DNA from: Acidobacteriota bacterium
GTDB taxonomy: Bacteria; Acidobacteriota; UBA890
Length of the DNA: 17,803 nucleotides
Direction: 5' to 3'
NCBI GenBank assembly: GCA_022563115.1
Contig: JADFNY010000015.1
Span: forward strand, 1-17,803
Below the pieces are notes generated by a model. It made no database searches. It saw nothing but the letters and a program-made list of their open reading frames with translations, and was not told the origin of the DNA. Below, piece after piece: positions 14,710 to 17,803 of the stretch (within the stretch, counting starts at the first letter, position 1; every line of letters begins with the position of its first letter). The position numbers were made by a program, and so were the translations under genes.

Positions 14710-17607
14710 CTAGCTCGCGGCGCGCGCCCGACCGGCATCCGCCACCGGCAGCACGACGCGGAAGACCGTTCCGGTCGCTTCGCTACGCACGGTGATCGTG
14801 CCGCGATGCTCTTGAACGATGCCGTACGTCACCGAGAGGCCGAGACCGCTTCCCTTGCCGGTGCCCTTGGTGGAGAAAAACGGGTCGTAGATCTTGTGGA
14901 TCTGCTCTTTCGGAATGCCCGTGCCGGTGTCGGCGACCTCGAGAATGACTTCGCCGTTTCGCTGCGCCGTCCGGATCGTGAGGTCGCCGCCGTTCGGCAT
15001 CGAGTCGCGGGCGTTCAGTACCAGGTTCATGAGAACTTGCTGCAGTTTTCCGGAATCCCCCCACACCGGAGGCAGCGACTCGCCGAGCTCGGTGTCGACG
15101 TGCACCTTGCGCTTCGACAGTGGAAGCTCGGCAAGCGCCAGCGTTTCGTCGACCACTCCGTTGATGTCGACGGCCTGCATCTCGGAGGCCTGCTGGCGGG
15201 AGAAATTCAGCAGGCTGTTGACGATGCTCGACGCCCGGAAGGTCTGCTTTTCGATCTTCTCGAGGATCGCCCGGCGCGGATCACTCTCGGGCATCTTGCG
15301 CTGCATCATCTGGACGTAGCTGGAAATACCTGTGAGCGGCGTGTTCACCTCGTGGGCGACACCGGCGGCGAGGAGGCCGATCGACGCCAGGCGGTCGGCC
15401 TGTCGCAGCTGGGTCTCGAGCTCGGTCTGGTCGGTGACGTCGTCGACGAGGACGACCGTCGGTTGGCGGCCTCTCTCGCCCGCCAGCGGGGCCACCGAGA
15501 TGTTGACGATACGGTCGACGTCGTTGCGGTTGCGCAGCGCCACCCGGTAGGCCGAAGCGATGGACTCGGAGCCCTCCTCGACGCGGTCGCGCGCCTGCTG
15601 CAAAGCCGCCGAGAAGCTCGCCGGAAACAGCTCGTCGACGTGCTTGCGGATCGCCTCGTTGGCGGGCATCCCGTGGGTTTGTTCCATGGAACGGTTCCAC
15701 GAGCGCACCCGGCCGTCGGTGTCGAGCACCATGACGCCAACCTTGATGCTCTGCACGATGTTCTCGTTGTAGTCCTTGAGACGCTCGAATTCCCGGGCCC
15801 GGGCATGTGCCTGACGGTAGAGCAGCGCGTTGTCGAAGGCCAACGCGGCGTGCGAGGTCAGCATCTGCAGGACCTTCAGGTCTTCGGACGATAGGTAGTC
15901 GCCCGACATCGTGCGGCCGAGGGCGAGCAACCCGAGCACTTCGCCTTTCACGACCAGCGGCAAGAAATACGCCAGGTCTTCTTCAGCGATCAGGTCGCGG
16001 TCCTGGGGGAACTCCTCGAGCAGATTCATCATGTCGTCGATATAGAGGAACTCCCGGTTGGCGAGCGCCGCCGCGAGGAACTTCGAGAAGGCCTTCGACA
16101 GCTGTGGGCCGTCGCTCATCGAGCCATCCGCGGCTACGAGGCGCAGGCGCGAGCCCCCTTCCTGCTGCAGCAGCACGGCGATGCGACCCACCGCCACCAT
16201 CTTGCGAACTCGTTGGACCAGCAGGGCCACGACCTGGCCAAGGTCGAGCTCGGCGTTGAGCTCGCGAGAGAAGTCGAGGATGCCGCGCCGCGACCGGTAA
16301 CGCTCGCGGTAGTAAAGGCGGTCGAGCCCCTCTTGGATCCGGTCGCGCAGCGGCGCGAACGCCATGGCGACGAGCAAGGTCGCAAGAAAGGCGCCGGCAA
16401 CGGCGATCTCCGGGTCGATCACCACACGAATCAGCCGATCGGCGCCGACGTACACGCCGAGCACGGCAAGAACGGTGACCGCGTACGCAAGGACCCGTTT
16501 CAAGATGATCTCGACGTCCCAAAGCCGGAACCCTACCGCCGCATACCCGAAGCAGATCGGGATGAGAACAAAAGGAAGCACGGTGAGCTCGAGGAGCGGA
16601 TTCGTTACCCCGAAGACGTACAACGGCACGTAGACCGCAACGAAGGGGAACATCCCGATCGCCAGTCCGCCAATCAGCCAGGTGAGACGGCGGCGCTCCA
16701 TCGGCACCTCCGCGACCCAGTACCTGTGGGCGATCAGCAAGAGCCCGAGAACGATGGCGGCGAAAAAGTATACGAGGTCGAGGTTGTTGAGAAAATCGAA
16801 CGTGCGGTAGGACGAACTTGGCGTCATCTGCCAAGAACCGCCAGCCTGGAAGAGGACGATGAGGACGATGTAGGAAAAAAACAGCAGCACGCCGGGGCCG
16901 AAAATGCCGGCCATCCAGGCGGTCCGGTGTTCGGCAAACGCCGGCTTCGGCCGCGGGAACGTCAGCGTGAAGTAGAGGAAGAGCCCGGGCAGCAGGTTGC
17001 GCGCCAGTTGATCGACCCAATAGATCGCGTTGTTGAACGCGTCGCCGTCTCTCGTGGGGTAAAGGACGGTGACGCCGTACAGCGCTATCGCGAGGCAGAA
17101 GAAACGCATCTCGACACCTGAGAACCCACCCGCACCAGTTTCCGTCTCGCTCCGGCGCATCAGCACAAACACGGCGGCGACCAGTGACACGCCTCCGACC
17201 AGGCAGAGATACAGGAAGACGGTGTTATCGAGCGGTCGGCCACCGACGATCACCGAGAAGTCCAACGTTTGGTCGCCGCGCTCGACCAGGTAGGTTACCT
17301 GAGTTCCCGGGATCAGCGGCCAAAGAACGCTGTCGACGTAGTCGGGCGGGTCCACCGGGATGCTGAGCCCGCTGATCGCCACCAGCCGGTCGCCGGGCAG
17401 GATCCCTGCCCTGTCGGCCGGACCGTCCGCTTCGATCTTGGCGGCCACCCTCGCACCGTCGTTCACCTCCCAGACGACCCCGTCGATCCGCTGTTCGAAG
17501 TGGAGTCGGTTGACGACGCTGACGACACCCAGGAACACGAGGACGCCGGTGAGGGCGACCAAGCCGATCAACCTGAGCGTATCAACGCGTTGTTGCTGGG
17601 CTGTCAT
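14710..17607 (-). CDS. Membrane histidine kinase with PDZ, multi-helix membrane, GAF, PAS and HATPase domains
   Basis: This 965-residue sensor kinase phosphorylates the regulator encoded next to it. Order of parts: a first membrane helix (about 12-32); a PDZ-like extracytoplasmic domain (about 41-122, with ADGPADRAGILPGDRLVAISG at 60-80); roughly nine further hydrophobic segments (about 128-418); a juxtamembrane LDRLYYRERYRSRR segment (428-441); GAF-like domain (about 450-597); PAS (about 612-728, VGVMVLDTDGRVRSWNRSME); HisKA with phospho-acceptor His752 in GVAHEVNTPL; HATPase with N box NLVLNARDSM (861-870), G1 DTGTGIP (893-899), F box FFSTK (910-914) and G2 GKGSGLGLS (917-925). All catalytic boxes are intact. 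The ATG at 17607 opens the first helix, with a weak ribosome-binding site. The ligand is unknown; a PDZ suggests binding of peptide C-termini outside the membrane. Confidence 0.94.
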   Translation of the reverse strand: MTAQQQRVDTLRLIGLVALTGVLVFLGVVSVVNRLHFEQRIDGVVWEVNDGARVAAKIEADGPADRAGILPGDRLVAISGLSIPVDPPDYVDSVLWPLIPGTQVTYLVERGDQTLDFSVIVGGRPLDNTVFLYLCLVGGVSLVAAVFVLMRRSETETGAGGFSGVEMRFFCLAIALYGVTVLYPTRDGDAFNNAIYWVDQLARNLLPGLFLYFTLTFPRPKPAFAEHRTAWMAGIFGPGVLLFFSYIVLIVLFQAGGSWQMTPSSSYRTFDFLNNLDLVYFFAAIVLGLLLIAHRYWVAEVPMERRRLTWLIGGLAIGMFPFVAVYVPLYVFGVTNPLLELTVLPFVLIPICFGYAAVGFRLWDVEIILKRVLAYAVTVLAVLGVYVGADRLIRVVIDPEIAVAGAFLATLLVAMAFAPLRDRIQEGLDRLYYRERYRSRRGILDFSRELNAELDLGQVVALLVQRVRKMVAVGRIAVLLQQEGGSRLRLVAADGSMSDGPQLSKAFSKFLAAALANREFLYIDDMMNLLEEFPQDRDLIAEEDLAYFLPLVVKGEVLGLLALGRTMSGDYLSSEDLKVLQMLTSHAALAFDNALLYRQAHARAREFERLKDYNENIVQSIKVGVMVLDTDGRVRSWNRSMEQTHGMPANEAIRKHVDELFPASFSAALQQARDRVEEGSESIASAYRVALRNRNDVDRIVNISVAPLAGERGRQPTVVLVDDVTDQTELETQLRQADRLASIGLLAAGVAHEVNTPLTGISSYVQMMQRKMPESDPRRAILEKIEKQTFRASSIVNSLLNFSRQQASEMQAVDINGVVDETLALAELPLSKRKVHVDTELGESLPPVWGDSGKLQQVLMNLVLNARDSMPNGGDLTIRTAQRNGEVILEVADTGTGIPKEQIHKIYDPFFSTKGTGKGSGLGLSVTYGIVQEHRGTITVRSEATGTVFRVVLPVADAGRARAAS

Positions 17608-17803
17608 CTGGGCTGCTTGTTCCCCGGGTTAACGGCTCTCGTCATGTTCCCCTTACCGGCAAGGATCACCACCTATTAACGTTAGCAAACCTCGTACCAC
17701 ATTCGAACACGCGAACGCTCCAAAATTCGCCTTTGTTCATCCAATTTGGCACTTCTGATTTAGGCACTCCACCGTGCAGGTCAATTCGATTGGCAACACC
17801 CAA
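17608..17803. other. Upstream region of the histidine kinase gene, window edge
   Basis: These 196 bases are visibly richer in A and T than the rest of the window and hold no convincing gene, so they probably contain the promoter of the kinase-regulator operon. On the - strand a TTGACC (17779-17784) lies 16 bases before TAAATC (17757-17762), a good -35 with a poor -10. An 8-base palindrome TAACGTTA lies at 17677-17684. TGGCAC on the + strand (17747-17752) lacks the TTGC partner needed for a sigma-54 promoter. Confidence 0.4.

Noticed and set aside
14695..15894. 399-codon open frame on the + strand opposite the histidine kinase
   Set aside because: Antisense shadow: the - strand frame contains all H, N, G1, F and G2 boxes; the + strand product has no recognisable domain.
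17747..17762. TGGCAC as a possible sigma-54 -24 element
   Set aside because: The matching position five bases on reads ATTT instead of TTGC, so the -12 element is missing.

Overview
The window is GC-rich, densely coded DNA from a Gram-negative bacterium. It carries an outer-membrane BamA/TamA-type barrel, a SurA-type periplasmic protein and a large predicted outer-membrane barrel with a CBM9-like front domain (DUF5916 type). That last family is common in Acidobacteriota and Gemmatimonadota. Together with the long NtrC-type two-component pair, this makes an acidobacterial-type lineage the best guess, but no marker gene here settles it. I saw no rRNA, tRNA, CRISPR array, transposase or phage gene.

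Left block, + strand, 1-3793: 3' part of a BamA/TamA-family gene, a SurA-like protein without a PPIase domain, holB (DNA polymerase III delta') and pdxA (pyridoxal phosphate synthesis). The first two overlap by 1 nt, the middle two are 12 nt apart, and holB/pdxA overlap by 4 nt, so this reads as one translationally coupled operon. It meets the next block tail to tail, with a small hairpin between the stop codons.

Second block, - strand, 7287-3848: a UDP-sugar 6-dehydrogenase, smpB (trans-translation) and gltA (citrate synthase). Its first gene starts back to back with folK, only 16 nt apart if the longest start is used.

Third block, + strand, 7304-8529: folK (folate synthesis) and a deoxynucleoside kinase overlapping by 1 nt, followed by a probable rho-independent terminator. 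Then come the 799-aa CBM9/DUF5916 outer-membrane protein (8666-11065) and a two-gene segment of visibly lower GC and different codon use: a class I methyltransferase with a TPR-like tail, and a PIG-L/LmbE-type deacetylase (11159-13253). This segment is the most accessory-looking part of the window.

Right block, - strand, 17607-13277: a 965-aa histidine kinase (PDZ sensor, many membrane helices, GAF, PAS, HisKA, HATPase) followed by its sigma-54-dependent NtrC-type response regulator. Together they form a complete membrane-to-promoter signalling pair whose targets are not visible here.

Nothing in the window amounts to a clearly new defence or mobile system. The points most worth checking are the methyltransferase-TPR/deacetylase cassette, the unusual kinase architecture, the PPIase-less SurA next to pdxA, the folK-kinase pair, and in-frame short tandem duplications in three unrelated genes.
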